DNA of 47,528 nt from Gammaproteobacteria bacterium (GCA_016874235.1 VGUJ01000013.1:1-47528), one strand, 5' to 3'; numbered from the stretch's first letter, positions 7,534 through 16,513 are shown. The notes: generated by a model from the letters alone, not told the origin. Program-made: numbers and translations.

Positions 7534-9633
7534 TTATTTCTTGCCCGACTTACGCGGAGCGCCCTTCTTGGGAGCCTTGTAATTGTCGGGGTAAATCAGG
7601 ATGCAGCCAGACTTATCGACGTGGCCGGTGTGCTTCGGCAGGATGACCGTCGTCGAGTCCATTTCCATGACGATGGCTGGCCCGGCGACTTTGTTTCCCG
7701 CCTTGAGCTTTGCACGGTCGTAGACGATGGCGGTGACGTCCTTACCTTCCATGTACGACTTTTGCTTGCCGACCACAGCGGCTTTCGGGCTCGAGCCGCC
7801 CTGGGCAAGCGGTTGACGCTTGATCTTGATGCCCTGTCCTTGGACGGCCGAGCGCAGCGTGACGAGCTCATGCTCGAGCGGCAGCGCAAAGGTGAACAGG
7901 CGCTTGTGCTCTTCGTCGAACTTATCCGAGATCGCCTTCAGCCCTTTCTTCTGCAACTCCGCGAGGTTGACCTCGACGGTGAGGCGTAAACCTTGGCCGT
8001 GGTAGCGCAGATCGACCTGATATGACGTCTTGATCTCAGACTTCTTGACGCCCTCTTCTTCGAGGCCCTTCGAGGCGTCGACTGCGAGCGTTTTCAGAAT
8101 CTTGTCGATTTCTTTGGCACTCGTTTCGCTGAACTTGCGAACGTACGTGCGGGCGCGTTCGTCACGCACTGCTGTCGTGGCGTCGCCGAGCGCGCACAGC
8201 ACGCCCGGACCCGGCGGGATGATCGATGGCCACGAGCCGAGGAGTCGCGAGAGTGCGTTGGCGTGCAGCGGGCCCGCACCACCGAAAGCGATCAGTGCAT
8301 AGTCACGCGGGTCGTAGCCCTGCTCGACCGACACGAGGCGCAGCGCACCCACCATGTTTTCGTTGACGATGTTGTAGATGCCTTGCGCCGCCTGTTTGAC
8401 ATTGAGGCCGAGCGCATCCCCCACCTTCTTGACGGCAGCGTGGGACAGCGGGCGATTGAGAACCATGTCTCCACCGAGCTTCTGCATCTCTGGCAGATAC
8501 CCGAGGACGATGTTGGCATCGGCGACCGTCGGCTCCGTACCGCCTCGGTTGTACGCGGCCGGGCCCGGATCAGCGCCGGCCGATTGCGGACCGACGCGTA
8601 ACGCCTTGGTCAGTTCGGGAACGTGAGCGATCGAACCGCCGCCCGCACCGACGGTGCGAATGTCGACCGACGAGGCACGCACCGTGACGTCACCCACCGT
8701 CGTTTCGCGACGAAGCCGCGGCTGTCCACCCTGAATCAGGGCGACGTCCGTCGACGTTCCACCCACGTCGACGGTCAGCAGGTTCGGAAAGCCCGCTTGC
8801 ACAGCCACCCAGAGAGCGCCCGTGACGCCACCGGCAGGACCCGACATCAGCAGGTTCACGGGATACTCCGCCGCCGAAGAGGCCGAAGCGAGACCGCCGT
8901 CGGAGCGAAGGATGTGCAGCTTCACATCTTTGGCGACCTGTCCGAGCTTCGCCTTGAGGTTGTTGACGTATCGGTCGACGCGCGGACGCACGTAGGAGTT
9001 CGCCACCGTCGTGACGGTGCGTTCGTACTCCTGCATCTCGGGGACGACATCGGAGGAGATCGACACCGGAGTGCCCGGCATCTCTTCTTGCGCGATCTCG
9101 CGCACGCGCCGTTCGTTTGCAGGGTTGGCGAAGGAGTTGATCAAAGAAACCGTGAGCGCTTCGATGTTCTGCGCCTTCAGTTTGCGCAGGCCGCTACGCA
9201 ACGCTTTCTCGTCGAGTCGCTTGACCACTTCGCCTTTCGCGCTGACGCGCTCGTCAGCTTCGATGGTGCAAGCGAGCGGCGCCATCGGCAAAGATTTGTT
9301 GTAGATGATCCATCCGCCCAGACCACCCGGGACGTACGAGCGCGCGATCTGAAGCACTTGCCGATAACCCTTGGTCGTCACGAGACCGCAGCGCGCGCCG
9401 GTACCCGTGAGCACCGTGTTCGTGGCCACGGTCGTGCCGTGCATCACGTGATCGATCGCGCTCGGATCGATGCCCGCTCGCTCGCATACGCGCTTGATGC
9501 CGTTGAGGACGCCAATCGACTGATCGGCGGGGGTCGAGGGCACCTTCGCAGACCAGGTCTGACCGGATTTTTCGTTAACAAGCAGCAGGTCCGTGAACGT
9601 GCCGCCGACATCTACACCCAAACGATATGACAT
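7534..9633 (-). CDS. hyuA: Hydantoinase A/oxoprolinase family ATP-binding subunit
   Basis: The 699-residue A subunit has the ASKHA-type ATP-binding signatures: DVGGTFTD at 8-15, HGTTVATNTVLTGTG, SGPAGGVTGA, TVDVGGTSTDVAL, GAGGGSIAHV and GGAGPLHANALSRLLG. It should phosphorylate the ring amide (or the bicarbonate or enol equivalent) of the substrate before turnover by the B subunit. GGAGGG lies just before the ATG. HyuB follows after 17 bases. With a neighbouring N-carbamoylsarcosine-amidase-like hydrolase, an N-methylhydantoin-type or other cyclic-imide pathway is the closest known parallel, but sequence alone does not fix the substrate. Confidence 0.93.
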   Translation of the reverse strand: MSYRLGVDVGGTFTDLLLVNEKSGQTWSAKVPSTPADQSIGVLNGIKRVCERAGIDPSAIDHVMHGTTVATNTVLTGTGARCGLVTTKGYRQVLQIARSYVPGGLGGWIIYNKSLPMAPLACTIEADERVSAKGEVVKRLDEKALRSGLRKLKAQNIEALTVSLINSFANPANERRVREIAQEEMPGTPVSISSDVVPEMQEYERTVTTVANSYVRPRVDRYVNNLKAKLGQVAKDVKLHILRSDGGLASASSAAEYPVNLLMSGPAGGVTGALWVAVQAGFPNLLTVDVGGTSTDVALIQGGQPRLRRETTVGDVTVRASSVDIRTVGAGGGSIAHVPELTKALRVGPQSAGADPGPAAYNRGGTEPTVADANIVLGYLPEMQKLGGDMVLNRPLSHAAVKKVGDALGLNVKQAAQGIYNIVNENMVGALRLVSVEQGYDPRDYALIAFGGAGPLHANALSRLLGSWPSIIPPGPGVLCALGDATTAVRDERARTYVRKFSETSAKEIDKILKTLAVDASKGLEEEGVKKSEIKTSYQVDLRYHGQGLRLTVEVNLAELQKKGLKAISDKFDEEHKRLFTFALPLEHELVTLRSAVQGQGIKIKRQPLAQGGSSPKAAVVGKQKSYMEGKDVTAIVYDRAKLKAGNKVAGPAIVMEMDSTTVILPKHTGHVDKSGCILIYPDNYKAPKKGAPRKSGKK

Positions 9634-9664
9634 GCGCCCTCCGGGGCCTCGTTTAATCGGGAAC

Positions 9665-9700
9665 GAAAACGGCCGCCAAGTATCGGACCACCCAGGCGGC
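9665..9700 (-). terminator. Possible terminator after the HMG-CoA-lyase-like gene
   Basis: On the minus strand GCCGCC and GGCGGC form a six-pair stem with a 17-base loop, followed by CGTTTTCG, 56 bases after the lyase stop and before hyuA. The U-run is short and the loop long, so termination would be weak. Confidence 0.35.
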
Positions 9701-9755
9701 AGCGCAATCGGGCATGGAGGAACCCGTCTGCGACTGCCATCAGGCGGCTTCTAGC

Positions 9756-10676
9756 TCACGCGGCGCAGGCCGACGCGTCTTTGGGGAAAACCCCCGCCTT
9801 GACCAGCATTCCCGGAACCGATCGCCCCAAGGTCTGCTGCAGCCACTCAGCCGTGCTAACCAGTTTGTCGAGGTGGATACCGGTCTCGATGCCGGACCGA
9901 CCCAGCATGTAGACCAGATCTTCCGTGGGGATGTTGCCGGTGGCCGCCGGCGCAAACGGGCATCCTCCAATTCCGCCGACGCTCGAGTCGAGCGCCGAGA
10001 CGCCAGCGGCGACCGCGGCATACGCATTGGCGAGGCCGGTATTACGGGTATTGTGGAAGTGCGCCCGCAGCTGGATGCTCGAGGGCAAGGCTTCCCGGGC
10101 TCGCCCGATGAGTTCACTTACTTGCGCAGGCACGCCCACGCCGATGGTGTCCGCAAAAGCGATTTCAAATGGGTCGGCTTCGGCCACGCGCTTTGCGACC
10201 TCGATCACCCTTGGGATGGGCATCTCACCCTCGAAGGGGCACCCAAAGGCGGCCGAGACCGTGACTTGGGCGCGAAGCCCCGCAGCCTTCGCCTCTCGCG
10301 CGATCGCAAGCCAGGCAGCGATGGATTCGTCGGTGCCGACACCCTGATTGCGCCGATTGAAGGTGTCACTGGCGACGACGGCCATGCCGACCTCATTGCA
10401 ACCCGCCGCGAGTGCCCGCTCGAATCCTTTTTGATTGAGGACGAGTCCGATGTAACGAACCTGGTCGCGCTTGCGAAGTCCCGCCAGCACGAGTTCGGCG
10501 TCGGCCATCTGCGGAACCTTTTTGGGGTGGACGAAACTCGTGACCTCGAGACGTCGAAGGCCCGAATCGATCAGCCGTTCGATCAGTTCAATCTTGGCGG
10601 CCGTCGGCAAGACACCGGGCTCACTTTGCAGGCCGTCGCGCGGCCCGACTTCAACGATCTCGACCTGTCCTGACAT
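9756..10676 (-). CDS. Hydroxymethylglutaryl-CoA lyase family protein
   Basis: This 306-residue TIM-barrel protein belongs to the HMG-CoA lyase branch of the DRE-metallolyases, which cleave a 3-hydroxy-3-methylglutaryl-CoA-like thioester by a retro-Claisen reaction. It has VGPRDGLQ at the N-terminus (metal Asp and catalytic Arg), FADTIGVG, the metal-binding HFH, and GGIGGCPFAPAATGN carrying the catalytic cysteine loop. The usual HDT after the second histidine is HNT here, a small deviation. AGGAG lies upstream of the ATG, and an extended -10 (TGCTAGAAT) is seen at 10720-10728. It heads the strand that continues into hyuA-hyuB and is divergent from a CoA-transferase, so an acyl-CoA intermediate in the same pathway is plausible. 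Confidence 0.9.
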   Translation of the reverse strand: MSGQVEIVEVGPRDGLQSEPGVLPTAAKIELIERLIDSGLRRLEVTSFVHPKKVPQMADAELVLAGLRKRDQVRYIGLVLNQKGFERALAAGCNEVGMAVVASDTFNRRNQGVGTDESIAAWLAIAREAKAAGLRAQVTVSAAFGCPFEGEMPIPRVIEVAKRVAEADPFEIAFADTIGVGVPAQVSELIGRAREALPSSIQLRAHFHNTRNTGLANAYAAVAAGVSALDSSVGGIGGCPFAPAATGNIPTEDLVYMLGRSGIETGIHLDKLVSTAEWLQQTLGRSVPGMLVKAGVFPKDASACAA

Positions 10677-10719
10677 CTCGATCTCCTGAAGACCCTATGG
10701 ACTATCGTCCTCACGTCGC

Positions 10720-10728
10720 ATTCTAGCA
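10720..10728 (-). promoter_or_regulatory. Extended -10 promoter for the lyase operon
   Basis: TGCTAGAAT on the minus strand matches an extended -10 element and would give a 5' leader of about 36 bases ahead of the ATG at 10676. No good -35 box is seen at 16-18 bases upstream, as is common for extended -10 promoters. Confidence 0.45.
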
Positions 10729-10754
10729 ATCGTGGTGTCGGGGGCCGCTCAACC

Positions 10755-10783
10755 TTGACCCGAGGAAGGACGGCCGGTACAAG
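10755..10783 (+). promoter_or_regulatory. Promoter for the CoA-transferase operon
   Basis: TTGACC (10755-10760) and TACAAG (10778-10783) are separated by exactly 17 bases, about 33 bases before the expected leader end and 40 bases before the ATG at 10823. It stands back to back with the extended -10 of the divergent operon, so one regulator could control both. Confidence 0.55.
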
Positions 10784-10822
10784 TTTCGCCGGTTCCCCTA
10801 CACGCTCGGCCGAGGTTCTTGC

Positions 10823-12037
10823 ATGTCCGGTGATTCGACTTTCAAACGTGGCCCACTGTCCGATCTCCGCGTCTTGGAGCTCGGGACCCTGCTCGCCGGA
10901 CCGTTCTGCGGGCAGTTGCTCGGCGACATGGGTGCAGAGGTGATCAAAATCGAGCCGCCTGGTCAGGGCGATCCGATGCGCGTTTGGGGTCGCCAGAAAG
11001 CGGGGGAACCTTCCCTGTGGTGGCCCGTCGTGGCCCGCAACAAAAAAGCCGTGACCCTCGATATGAGACAAGAAGAAGGTCAGAGTGTTTTCAAGGATTT
11101 AGTAAAGAATACTGACTTCGTACTTGAGAATTTTCGCCCCGGCACCATGGAAAAATGGAACTGCGGGTACGAGGAGCTTTCGAAGATCAACCCGAAGCTG
11201 ATCATGATTCGCGTATCCGGGTACGGTCAGAACGGCCCGTATTCTCACCGAGCGGGATTTGGCGCGATCGGAGAAGCGATGGGCGGGTTACGCTACGTGT
11301 GCGGCGATCCCTCGACCCCGCCCTCGCGGATGGGCATCAGCATCGGCGATGAGCTGGCCGCCACCTTTGCGTGCGTCGGCGCCTTGGCCGCCCTGCACCA
11401 CCGGGACAAGACCGGCCGAGGGCAAGTGGTCGACTCGGCGCTCTACGAGGCGGTGCTCGCGATGATGGAGTCGCTTATCACTGAGTACGACAAAACGGGT
11501 TATATCCGAGAGCGCACCGGCGCGATCCTGCCGAACGTCGCCCCCTCGAACGTATACAAGACGAGTGACGGCCTGGTGCTGATTGCGGCCAACCAAGACA
11601 CCGTGTTCAGCCGACTTTGCGAGGCCATGCAACAGCCGACCTGGCCGACCGATCCTCGTTTCGTGAACCACCAGGCTCGAGGTGCCAACCAAAAGTTACT
11701 CGATGGCCTGATCGAGGCGTGGACCCAGACCCTGCCCACCAAAAAAGCCCTCGAGGTCATGGACGAGTATGGTGTCCCGGCAGGCCAGATCTATCGCGCG
11801 CCGGAGATGCTCGAGGACCCACACTTCAAGGCGCGAGAGGCGATCATCACGACGAAGCACCCCTACTTCGGCGATTTGAAGATGCAGAACACGGTTCCAA
11901 AATTTTCCGCGACGCCCGGCGGCGTCCACAGTCCCGCTCCGACCGAACTCGGTCAACACAATGACGAGGTGCTCTCCGGGCTATTGGGATATGGCGCTGA
12001 GCGCCTCGCGCAACTGCGCGCAGCGAAAGTCATCTGA
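10823..12037 (+). CDS. Class III CoA-transferase (CaiB/BaiF family)
   Basis: The 404-residue protein is a family III CoA-transferase, which moves CoA between carboxylic acids through an aspartyl-CoA anhydride intermediate. The N-terminal LEL-GTLLAGPFCGQLLGDMG and VIKIEPP signatures, the ENFRPG motif near 102-107 and the catalytic Asp in GISIGDELAA (D176) are all present. Length is normal. It is followed after 11 bases by a cysteine hydrolase and then, two bases after that, by a VOC protein, forming a tight three-gene unit. It probably activates the acid produced by the pathway, which the HMG-CoA-lyase-like enzyme could then cleave. Donor and acceptor are unknown. Confidence 0.92.
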   Translation: MSGDSTFKRGPLSDLRVLELGTLLAGPFCGQLLGDMGAEVIKIEPPGQGDPMRVWGRQKAGEPSLWWPVVARNKKAVTLDMRQEEGQSVFKDLVKNTDFVLENFRPGTMEKWNCGYEELSKINPKLIMIRVSGYGQNGPYSHRAGFGAIGEAMGGLRYVCGDPSTPPSRMGISIGDELAATFACVGALAALHHRDKTGRGQVVDSALYEAVLAMMESLITEYDKTGYIRERTGAILPNVAPSNVYKTSDGLVLIAANQDTVFSRLCEAMQQPTWPTDPRFVNHQARGANQKLLDGLIEAWTQTLPTKKALEVMDEYGVPAGQIYRAPEMLEDPHFKAREAIITTKHPYFGDLKMQNTVPKFSATPGGVHSPAPTELGQHNDEVLSGLLGYGAERLAQLRAAKVI

Positions 12038-12048
12038 GCATCCCGAAC

Positions 12049-12693
12049 GTGGAGGAATCACTCGGAGAGAATTACTCGCGCGGAGGTTTCGGCAAGGCAC
12101 TTGTACCAGGTCATCGCCCCGCCTTGCTCGTCATCGACTTTGTGCGCGCCTACCTCGTTCCGAGTTCCCCGCTGTACGCAGGCGTCGAGCAAGCGCGTAG
12201 CGATTGCGAGACGTTGCTGAAGCGCGCACGGCGCGCTGGGATTCCCGTCATCCATACCAACGTGGCGTATCAGCCCGGCGGACGTGATGGCGGCGTGTTT
12301 TTTCGTAAGGTTCCTGCGCTTCGGTGTTTTGAGGTCGGCGCGCACCCGGATCTTGCCGCCTTCGCCGAGGGGCTCGAACCGATCACCGGTGAAACGGTGA
12401 TTTCGAAACAGTATGCCAGTGCCTTTTTTGGTACGACCTTGGCGTCGACGCTCACTGCGCTCGCCGTCGACACTGTGTTGATTGCCGGACTCTCGACGAG
12501 CGGCTGCGTTCGCGCGAGCGCCGTAGACTGCTGCCAGCACGGATTCATTCCGATGGTGGTTCGTGAAGCCGTCGGCGATCGAGCGCCGGGACCCCACGAA
12601 GCAAACCTTTTTGATCTTCAGGCGAAATACGCGGAGGTCGTGTCGTTGTCTGATGCGCTGACCTACCTCGACTCCCTTAAAGCAAGAGCCTGA
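12049..12693 (+). CDS. Second isochorismatase-family cysteine hydrolase
   Basis: This 214-residue protein carries the family triad D30 (LLVIDFVRAYL), K120 (ISKQYASAFFGT) and C153 (GLSTSGCVRAS). It is clearly related to the hydrolase at 4898-5527 but diverged, especially in the loop between strand 3 and the lysine (PGGRDGGVFFRKVP), so the two probably act on different substrates or on successive amides. The start is GTG at 12049, 11 bases after the CoA-transferase stop. The purine-rich stretch GGAGGAA lies just after rather than before the start, so ribosome binding is unclear. It ends two bases before the VOC gene. Confidence 0.85.
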   Translation: MEESLGENYSRGGFGKALVPGHRPALLVIDFVRAYLVPSSPLYAGVEQARSDCETLLKRARRAGIPVIHTNVAYQPGGRDGGVFFRKVPALRCFEVGAHPDLAAFAEGLEPITGETVISKQYASAFFGTTLASTLTALAVDTVLIAGLSTSGCVRASAVDCCQHGFIPMVVREAVGDRAPGPHEANLFDLQAKYAEVVSLSDALTYLDSLKARA

Positions 12694-12695
12694 CT

Positions 12696-13589
12696 ATGCC
12701 CTCCATCGGACCGATCTCCTGCGTCACGATCGCTGCACCTGAGCTGCAGCACATGATCGACAGTTATCGCCTGTTCCTGGGGTATCAACTCGTGGACCAC
12801 GGACGAGTCAGCGACGCGCAAGCCAGTCTGTGGGGACTCCCTAGCCTGACCGGCCGCCGATATGCGCTCATGCTGCCGGAGGGCGACGGACAAACGTTTC
12901 TGAGATTCATTGAGAGCAAGCCGTCACCTGATTACCTTCCGTTCAAGCACATGGGATGGAACGCCGCCGAGCTCATGGTGCAAGACACCGATCGCGCGGT
13001 CGCCCGTCTGGCAGGCTCGCCGTTTCGCATCATCGGTCCCCCGGCCAATCTGTCGATCTCAGACAAGATCCGTGCAGCACAAGCGTTGGGTCCATCAGGA
13101 GAGGCTCTTTATCTCACCTCGTTTTCCGAGAAGTTGCCGCAGTTTGATACGCCTGACGCGAAGCATTTCATTGATCGGGTGTTCATCGTGATCCTGGGTG
13201 GCCCCTCGGTACAAACCGTGAATGCGTTTTACAAAAAACATTTCGGCGTGGCCGATGCAGCCGTGGTGCCCTGTGTGATTTCCGTCTTGTCCAACGCCCA
13301 CGGCATGCCGCCTGATACGCGGCACGACTTGGCGGCTCTGCCGTTACAAGGGCAGTCGTACATCGAAGTCGATCGAATGCCCGAGGGTACGGCGTCTCGC
13401 GAGGCGCGCGAGGACGAGTTACCCCCCGCGATTGCGATCGTCAGCTTCGGCGTCACCGAACTGCCTCGAAGCGTCGAGTGGATCGCCCCACCCCGTGCAC
13501 TACCCCAGGCGCCTTATCATGGTCGAAAAGCCGGATTGTGCCGTGGCGCGGCGGGTGAACTCATCGAGGTGATTGAGACCAGCGGTTGA
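12696..13589 (+). CDS. VOC (glyoxalase/dioxygenase-fold) protein, two-module
   Basis: The 297-residue protein has two modules of the vicinal-oxygen-chelate type, the first starting at PISCVTIAAPELQHMIDSYR and the second around FIDRVFIVILGG. Such proteins are dioxygenases, isomerases or lyases using a divalent metal. The metal ligands are not obvious, so a non-metal or altered role is possible. It is the last gene of the CoA-transferase unit and starts two bases after the hydrolase. A clear paralogue begins at 46956: both share GWNA-E, SPF-IG, QA-GP and DR-FI-V-GG in the same order. The function is not known to me. Confidence 0.75.
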   Translation: MPSIGPISCVTIAAPELQHMIDSYRLFLGYQLVDHGRVSDAQASLWGLPSLTGRRYALMLPEGDGQTFLRFIESKPSPDYLPFKHMGWNAAELMVQDTDRAVARLAGSPFRIIGPPANLSISDKIRAAQALGPSGEALYLTSFSEKLPQFDTPDAKHFIDRVFIVILGGPSVQTVNAFYKKHFGVADAAVVPCVISVLSNAHGMPPDTRHDLAALPLQGQSYIEVDRMPEGTASREAREDELPPAIAIVSFGVTELPRSVEWIAPPRALPQAPYHGRKAGLCRGAAGELIEVIETSG

Positions 13590-13708
13590 GCCACGGACTG
13601 TTCAACCACCTTTCGGACACCGCGTCGGCACTGCGCGGATCGACGAGCGTCAATCGGTAGGATTAATACAGCTCAACTACAGCCCACCGGCCCCGCGGAG
13701 TGGTCTCG

Positions 13709-14848
13709 ATGCCCGCCTTCAATCGACATGCCATGCAGCCTGTTCCCAGTCTCGACGAGCAAGCTCGTCAAGACTTTGTCTGCTCCTTGCGCGCTCACCT
13801 CTCTGGTCGTCTGATGCCGGGCGCCTACAAGGTGTATGAACATCGCGTTGAGCCGAGTTTTCGGGCGACGAACGGGCGAAATCCGCAGGACCATGACGAA
13901 GTGCGCAAGGCGATGACCCTCGATCCGTTTTATCAATTCTGGAGCGCGATGCAACGGCGAAGCCAGGAACTGCTTTGGGAGTCGGTGATCGACCCGACCG
14001 AAAGACAGCTTCCTGACCTGATCGAGACCTCGAAGTCCCTTGCGCGCTCTGCCAACCAGTCGGGTCGCGGAACGCTACGACTCGACCCGGCGTTACCACT
14101 CCCGCGATATCACGCCGCAGTGGATATTCATCTTCAGCCCGGTGGATATCACACCGAATTCACCGAGGACGACGTGGCGGCGGGCGTGGTCTACGACAAG
14201 GGCATCAATCTCTACATGGGTGGCGCGCTCGGTGCCGAGAACAACCTGATGGGAGACATCCTGCTCGCCTACCTGAGGGATAAACACCCCGACTTCCGAC
14301 CAAAGAAAATTCTCGATCTCGGCTGCGCCATCGGGAACAGCTCGGTCGTTTGGGCACGCGCCTTTCCAGACGCCGAGGTCTATGGGATCGATGTGGCCGC
14401 GCCCGTCTTGCGCTACGCCCATGCTCGCGCGGAGGCGCTCGGAGTGCCTGTTCACTTCAGCCAACAGAATGCAGAGAAAACCAATTTCGATGAGGGAGCC
14501 TTCGATCTCGTGCTCTCCCATATCGTTCTGCACGAAACCTCGAAGTCAGCCTTGCCACGGATTCTTGGGGAGTGCCACCGCGTGCTACAGAAAGGTGGAC
14601 TCATGCTGCACCTCGAAATTCCACGAGGCAAAAGCATCATCGAAAAATTCATGCATAACTGGGAAAGCTATAACAACAACGAAACCTTCAGTCGGTTCAT
14701 GACGGGGATCGATCTCAAGGCCGAAGCCCTCAAGGGCGGCTTTGTCGATCGCGATGTGCTCGTGGATGAGTTCGCGCCAAAACTGGACGTCGCCCAGATG
14801 AACTACGCCGAAAATTTCTTCTGGAAAATCTTGGCTGCACGCCGATGA
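13709..14848 (+). CDS. SAM-dependent methyltransferase, class I
   Basis: The 379-residue protein has a Rossmann methyltransferase domain in its C-terminal half: motif I ILDLGCAIGNSS at about 201-212, the acidic GID at the end of strand 2 (226-228) and the FDLVLSHIVLHE motif IV region. The N-terminal 190 residues form an extra domain of unknown role. I start it at ATG 13709, where GGAG lies eight bases upstream, rather than at the GTG three codons earlier. Its stop overlaps the next start by ATGA. The 119-base gap upstream shows no strong promoter. The substrate is unknown. Position after the catabolic cluster suggests, but does not prove, a link. Confidence 0.85.
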   Translation: MPAFNRHAMQPVPSLDEQARQDFVCSLRAHLSGRLMPGAYKVYEHRVEPSFRATNGRNPQDHDEVRKAMTLDPFYQFWSAMQRRSQELLWESVIDPTERQLPDLIETSKSLARSANQSGRGTLRLDPALPLPRYHAAVDIHLQPGGYHTEFTEDDVAAGVVYDKGINLYMGGALGAENNLMGDILLAYLRDKHPDFRPKKILDLGCAIGNSSVVWARAFPDAEVYGIDVAAPVLRYAHARAEALGVPVHFSQQNAEKTNFDEGAFDLVLSHIVLHETSKSALPRILGECHRVLQKGGLMLHLEIPRGKSIIEKFMHNWESYNNNETFSRFMTGIDLKAEALKGGFVDRDVLVDEFAPKLDVAQMNYAENFFWKILAARR

Positions 14849-15219
14849 GCGATCCGATGAGTAAGCCAGCTTTGCCAAAATCTCGACTTGCGCGCGTCGC
14901 CAAAGGCAAGCGTCCGCAATACTTCAGCGATCCTGCGACCGACAAATTGCTGTCCATGACGCTAACGCTCATGGAAGAGCTTTCCGTCACAAGAGAAAGA
15001 CTCGATAGTCTTGAGCGTTTGCTGGCGTCCAAGCAGGTGCTCGCTCAAGCCGAGCTCGAGAGCTGGGCGCCCAGCGCAGAGGCCGCGCTGGAGCGCGCCG
15101 CAGCACGAACCGCCTACGTCGAACGAATGATGCGAGCCATGCACGCCGAGCTCGAAGAAATCACCCGACGAGGGACGCCAGCGAGCGACATCGATCCGCT
15201 CGATGCCGTCGGTTCATAA
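14845..15219 (+). CDS. Small helical protein of unknown function
   Basis: The 124-residue product starts in an ATGA overlap with the methyltransferase stop, so it is almost certainly co-translated with it. The N-terminus is basic (SRLARVAKGKRPQYF). The middle is predicted to be long helices rich in Leu, Glu and Ala (LLSMTLTLMEELSVTRERLD), likely a coiled coil. I recognise no family. A partner or regulatory subunit of the methyltransferase is the simplest guess. Confidence 0.7.
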   Translation: MSDPMSKPALPKSRLARVAKGKRPQYFSDPATDKLLSMTLTLMEELSVTRERLDSLERLLASKQVLAQAELESWAPSAEAALERAAARTAYVERMMRAMHAELEEITRRGTPASDIDPLDAVGS

Positions 15220-15236
15220 CCCCCAAAACGAAGGCT

Positions 15237-16484
15237 TTACTTCGTCTTCAGAGTCCAGAGCCGGGCGACACGCTGAAGGGTTTCATCACCCTTCACCGCG
15301 GCGAAGGTTGCCGCCGCAGCCTCTTTGTTTCCGGCCTTCAGCTGGGCAATACCGAGATTAAGCCGTGCTTCTTCGACATTTTTGATATTGCCCTTCGCAA
15401 AACCACGCTCATACGCCGCTACCGAGCGCTCGAACTCCGCGTAGCTCAGAAAGGCCAACGCAATACGGGCATCGACTTCACCGCTCTTTCGACCGGCCGC
15501 TTCCTTGTCTTGGGCAAGCAGCGTCGGCTTGTCCGCCAACGCTTGGGCCTTGGCTGTCCCGAGAAGACGGGTCGCAAGCTCAAGATTCGACTTATTGGTG
15601 AAAATACCTTTTTCCTTACCCTCTTCGATGACCGACTGGGCTTCGCCCGGCAGACCTCTTTCCAGTGCAAGCTGCGCCATCTCGGTGTACTCCTCCCCTC
15701 GAAGCAGTCCACCCATTTCGCGCGACAAGCGAAACACGTTGAGCGTGTTGGTCTCTCCGCCCGCGCGGAGCATCAGCAAGGTCAGGTTCGGCCAAGTTTC
15801 CTTCTTCGGGAAGTACTTGGCCTGCTTCTCCAGGGCGCGAAGCGTACACGCGTCATCATCCTGTTTGATACAGGAACTGGCGTACAACTGCAGCGCCATG
15901 TCCGGCGGCGTCTGTCCCGCTGACTCCATCGACGCCACATACGCGGCGGACATCGTCTCCGCACCTTTGAAATCGTTTTGCAGATAGAGCGATTGGATCG
16001 TTAGTAAGTGCACCGCTTCGTCAGCAGTACCGAGTTCGATCAAGCGACGACCATAGGTGACTGCACCCGAGTAGTCTTTAGCCTGGTAGGACAATTGCAA
16101 AAGCCCTTTTCGCAAAGTCGCTGAGCGCGTCGCTTCCGCAAACTCGGAATCGACGACTTTCGCCCAGGAGGCGATCGCCAGCGCACTATCGTTCGCGCGC
16201 AGCGCACAGAAACCCAGAATGTCGTTGATGACATAGTTGTCGTACGGCGCATTCGTCGGCTGACCATCGAGCGCCTTGAGCTGGGAAATACACTCGGCCC
16301 ACTGCTCCTTCTTAGCGGCCTCCTGAGCCGCCGCGAGAGGCTTGAGCAAAGGCTTACTGACCGTGGGCCCTTTCACGGCGGGAGCGTTTTTCTGATTCTT
16401 TACCTGCTGTGCCATCGCGCCGACCGGAAGAGCCAACGCGAACACTGCTGCGATCACAACGACCCACACATTACGCATGATCAA
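15237..16484 (-). CDS. Exported tetratricopeptide-like protein, second of a tandem pair
   Basis: This 415-residue protein has an N-terminal signal peptide (hydrophobic VWVVVIAAVFALALPVG, predicted cleavage after AMA) and then helical repeats of TPR/Sel1-like character (for example WAECISQLKAL, YVINDILGFCAL, AVTYGRRLIELGTADEAVHL). It is a paralogue of the preceding gene product: the repeat register, the FCAL motif, the TEMAQ-ALE-GLPGEA block and the final RVARLWTLK are shared. Four cysteines occur in the mature part. It ends the minus-strand TonB cluster and converges on the small gene at 14845. Location implies a periplasmic scaffold for TonB-dependent uptake, which is inference. Confidence 0.8.
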   Translation of the reverse strand: MIMRNVWVVVIAAVFALALPVGAMAQQVKNQKNAPAVKGPTVSKPLLKPLAAAQEAAKKEQWAECISQLKALDGQPTNAPYDNYVINDILGFCALRANDSALAIASWAKVVDSEFAEATRSATLRKGLLQLSYQAKDYSGAVTYGRRLIELGTADEAVHLLTIQSLYLQNDFKGAETMSAAYVASMESAGQTPPDMALQLYASSCIKQDDDACTLRALEKQAKYFPKKETWPNLTLLMLRAGGETNTLNVFRLSREMGGLLRGEEYTEMAQLALERGLPGEAQSVIEEGKEKGIFTNKSNLELATRLLGTAKAQALADKPTLLAQDKEAAGRKSGEVDARIALAFLSYAEFERSVAAYERGFAKGNIKNVEEARLNLGIAQLKAGNKEAAAATFAAVKGDETLQRVARLWTLKTK

Positions 16485-16513
16485 ACCCCCATCTCAAAAC
16501 TGACGACGGACTG

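Noticed and set aside
4907-7582. An 891-codon plus-strand open frame
   Set aside because: It is antisense to the cysteine hydrolase and hyuB, which have full family signatures. Its translation is Arg/His/Asp-rich without any domain, as expected for a shadow frame in GC-rich DNA.
8623-10673. Long plus-strand frames of 335 and 319 codons
   Set aside because: They are antisense to hyuA and the HMG-CoA-lyase-like gene, with low-complexity Arg-rich products and no ribosome sites.
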